This document shows positions 61,004 to 64,000 of a stretch of 64,000 nucleotides of DNA, piece by piece (within the stretch, counting starts at the first letter, position 1; the number at the start of each line of letters is the position of its first letter). A model generated the notes under the pieces. The model was not told where the DNA came from. It did no database searches and was given only the letters and a program-made list of their open reading frames with translations. The stretch is from positions 57,081,326-57,145,325 of the forward strand of contig CM070501.1 in assembly GCA_036346375.1 (NCBI GenBank). Direction: 5' to 3'. The position numbers were made by a program, and so were the translations under genes. The DNA is from Guadua angustifolia (lineage: Eukaryota > Streptophyta > Magnoliopsida > Poales > Poaceae).

Positions 61004-62344
61004 ATGATGGTCATAGAGCCGCATGGATCCAGGATTTTAAGTTAGGATGCCTATCAATACTATAATATACAATTCGGTAAAATCTAATGAACAATTGTAA
61101 ATAACTACAAATATTGTCGAGAAATTCGATATGAAAGTATAAAATAACTAGAAACATGATAATACAAGTATAAATTACAATATAAATAGTCCGAACATTT
61201 TAAGTATGAAATATACATAAAACAAGCTTACACACCTACAATAGTTCAAAGAATACAATATTACTTTCTTGTCCTCTTGTCGCTCGCCTCTAATAGACAT
61301 GAAACTCTTGATTATATCATTTTCATCAACTTAGAAGAAAATATCTCGCCAATAAATGTTTCCAAGAGATGCAATGTTTTCGAAAAGAGATGAAGCAACA
61401 CGCCTTTTGCTTCGCTTTGCAATGTTTCGAAAAAGAGATGAAGCAAGAGCCTTCTTTGTTGCATGTTTCCCAAAAAGAGATGAATGTCTCCGCTCTCTTC
61501 ATAATTCAACAACTCTACAAATAAAAAAAAGCAATGCATCAACAAGCAATTTTCTAGTCTCTAGCAAAGTAGCAATTATATTTGTTTTACTCTATAAATC
61601 AATTAGCATTCTTACACTCAAATCATATGTAAGATCAATATACACTAATATGACAATCAGAGGAGGTGAATGGTTGGAAGCTAAAACAAATTTTTATTGA
61701 TTGTCAAATCACCTCTAAACAAAATATAAAAAACTGCTTCGGTTTCAGCAAAAACAGACTGACATATATTAACTAAAACAGTAATTTATGAAGATCCAAT
61801 TATTGATTTATGTGAAATTTTAACTGTAGAAATTAGATTCAATTTCAAAACTAACCCAATAAGAATCAGCTCAATCGGATCTACGGATTTAAAGTTATGA
61901 CCTTCACAAGCTAACTGTTTCGGTTTCAGCAAAACAGACTGACATATGTTAACCTAAAATAGTAATTCAAAGATCCAACCGTTGGATTGATGTGAAATTT
62001 TAACTGTAGAAATTATATTCAATTTCAAAACTAAAACAGTAAGAATCAGCTCAATCGGATCTACGGATCTAAAGTTATGACCTTCACAAGCTAATTATAT
62101 AAGATAATGACGGTATTATGAACTGTATGGCCGAATCTACGTGGTATGCCGTGGCCTAACCGCATACTCCCAGATCCGCCTCGCATAGAGCTCACGGCGC
62201 TAGCTCGCTTCCGGTTCCACCCCATCGACGAGGAGCTTGTGCGGCACTACTCGCGGCAAGATCACCGGCCAGATCAAGTCCGAGATCGAGGTTATCCCGG
62301 AGATCGACGTCAGCAGGCGTAGCCGTGGACCTCCCAGCTCCCAA
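61004..62344 (+). pseudogene. NAC exon 1 relic split by a hAT element, copy B
   Basis: ATGATGGTCATAGAGC at 61,004-61,019 is followed by the hAT element. The NAC part (62,184-62,344) keeps FRFHPIDEEL and GQIKSEIEVIPEID but has several frameshifts around HYLKGK and CKCEPWDLP. It reads VIPEID where copy A reads VILEID; VIPEID is the usual NAC form. Confidence 0.78.
61020..62183. mobile_element. Non-autonomous hAT element, ~1.16 kb, copy B
   Basis: The same insertion as copy A, with target duplication CATAGAGC at 61,012-61,019 and 62,184-62,191. Both terminal repeats are eroded here: the left begins CGCATGGATCCA and the right ends CAGATCCGCCTCG. Confidence 0.88.
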
Positions 62345-63394
62345 GTACTCTTCTGTTTTCCGATTTTGGTTTTTTTTGTTGACCGCTCTTTTGTAGTCAA
62401 ATTTAGGCCTCGCAAGTTTCTAGGGTTTCTTTTGTGGTTTTGGATCTTACTGAGTAGAGATTGCTAGATATGTATGGTATGGTACGAGGAGGACTAGAAG
62501 AGTATTCATAAGGAGAAGTTCTTGCAGACTTCAAACTGTTGAATTGTATTAGACGAAAAATTCAATAATGGCTAGAAGCATTTGAGTAGGGCATGTGTTC
62601 AACATGATGATTATGCATGAAAGCGTAGGATGTGCAGGTGTTTGATTTGTGTTGGTGATGTGAACTCATGGGCTACTGTGTCCTTAGATGTATGTAGCAG
62701 GAGAGCATGAGCAAACCAACGAGATCCCTTATATGGCTCTAATTTTTGATGTGGTATCAGTTTTGAAGTGGTTATGGTATCGTTTTAATGTGTGTTGGAG
62801 GGTGTCGTTATATGGTAACGTAGAAATTCGGTTTATCGAAAAACCAAATTAACCGAATCGAATTAAATCATTTTTTCAACTCTAGGCTGAAAATTTCGAT
62901 TATTAATTTTTAAAACCGAAATATTTTAAAACCAAATAAACCGGAAAAAAACAGATCAAACCGAACCCGCCTACCCTAATCACCGGCTAGAGGCGCGACG
63001 ATTGCCGCGGTAGGCACGCAGAGAAAACGAGATCCGGGGGGCACTTTTGTAATAAGCTGCAACATGCATATATGTGTACGCGAGATTCCTTCATCAGTTG
63101 TCGTGTGCATGTAGGTGACAAAGGCAGCACGGGAGCTTCTTGCGTTTCCTGCCATGCCATGTTACGTACATTGCCATGTCGCCAAGCTTCCCATCGACTA
63201 GCTACGCACTACCGACGGCGGCCGGCACTGACTGCACCAATAGTGGTTTGAGAATGTTCCAACAACCGGCCCCTACCCACGTAGCCAACCACGTACTGCT
63301 TACTGCATGTGTCGTCTCTGATATTGCCAGTACTAGCTAGCCATGTGGCTAATGATACAACTAAATACACAACAAGAAGCCACTTATCAACTGC

Positions 63395-63397
<3 letters not shown>
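62345..63397. other. Copy B: NAC intron-like sequence then intergenic
   Basis: Counterpart of 45,763-46,850; no gene recognised. Confidence 0.4.

Positions 63398-63434
<37 letters not shown>
63398..63434. repeat. (AT)n microsatellite, copy B
   Basis: Thirty-seven nt of AT. The same site in copy A (46,845-46,882) is a shorter, interrupted tract. Confidence 0.9.
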
Positions 63435-63438
<4 letters not shown>

Positions 63439-63861
63439 TATAACTACTTCTTTACTTATCGAGAGATAATAGCCTCTATGCCATGTATGCAGATACGCTA
63501 TACACGCGATCGGAGGTACGGTTTGGGTACGATTGTAGATCTGAGTATATAAGAACATGTGATAGTAAGAACATGGTATATTTACTTTTAATGTTATGTA
63601 TATTATTGCGCCAGCGTCCAAGACTCGCGTAAGTATGACGAGCGAATAGTTTATTGCAAAAACTGCGAAACCAATAAATTATAAATGAATCAGTGCTGAA
63701 ATAATCTGTTTTTTCATTTGGCTTTCGCTTTAGTGATATCTTATACCATTGGTGTTTAGTAGCCCCTAAAGTGATAAAGTAGACTTCATGTTCAGTCTCT
63801 GAATTTCGTATTATATAGAATGTAGTATATATACACTCTTGGAGCCACTTCATAAGGAGTA

Positions 63862-63862
63862 A

Positions 63863-63925
<63 letters not shown>
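63862..63925. repeat. (AT)n microsatellite near window end, copy B
   Basis: About 64 nt of AT with one TT interruption; counterpart of 47,336-47,393. Confidence 0.9.
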
Positions 63926-63928
<3 letters not shown>

Positions 63929-64000
63929 ATTCGAGTAATTACATGGTCTCACAACGTATAAGTATCTCGTGATTTTGGGTATTACGTAGTATCTAATATA

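Larger units (their letters stand above)
49339..64000. repeat. Segmental duplication, copy B (continues past window end)
   Basis: Collinear with 32,572-47,495 in the same orientation. It still matches copy A at the last bases. Compared over equal anchors it is about 230-260 nt shorter through many 1-10 nt gaps, including in homopolymers and in coding exons. Confidence 0.95.

Overview
This window is nuclear DNA from a grass (Poaceae). The reasons are a cellulose synthase gene of the grass CESA1 type with plant GT-AG introns, a zinc-finger N-terminus and a plant class-specific region, and a dense background of CACTA, hAT, PIF/Harbinger-like, Helitron-like, LINE and LTR-like elements. I could not determine the species. 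Everything here was read by eye; no database search was run.

Layout. 1-5.4 kb: intergenic, with AT-rich repeats (1.0-2.35 kb) and a 1.7 kb dispersed repeat (3.69-5.39 kb) carrying a cluster of inverted repeats. 6.04-13.56 kb (+): a 14-exon cellulose synthase catalytic subunit gene, complete except for an apparent 1-nt deletion in exon 6. Intron 6 is GC-AG, and intron 11 holds an antisense LINE reverse-transcriptase relic with a MITE nested in it. 15.3-17.0 kb: a Helitron-like end plus degenerate ~210-bp repeats. 17.0-18.1 kb: a long fold-back. 18.17-29.81 kb: one decayed 11.6 kb CACTA transposon, with TNP2 transposase, second-ORF and Ulp1-like relics on the minus strand. 30.24-33.64 kb: a second member of the 3.7 kb repeat family, carrying an unusual array of hairpins with a constant ACACA loop and varying stems.

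From 32.57 kb to the end, the window is two copies of one ~15 kb segment (A 32,572-47,495; B 49,339 to the window end), separated by Helitron-related repeats. Each copy carries, in order: a CACTA MITE, a three-exon glyoxalase-fold (VOC, GLYI4-like) gene on the minus strand, a truncated LINE in its intron 2, a fold-back MITE, a probable solo LTR, and a NAC transcription-factor exon 1 split by a 1.2 kb hAT element. The VOC gene is intact in copy A. In copy B it has a -2 and a later -1 indel that together restore frame but scramble about 15 residues. Copy B is consistently shorter through many small deletions. It may be a decaying duplicate, or a second haplotype or poorly polished copy left in the assembly; the sequence alone cannot decide.

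The intact genic content is therefore small: one primary-wall-type CESA gene and one VOC gene, with the rest mobile elements and relics. The most unusual signal is the hairpin array at 30.8-32.9 kb.
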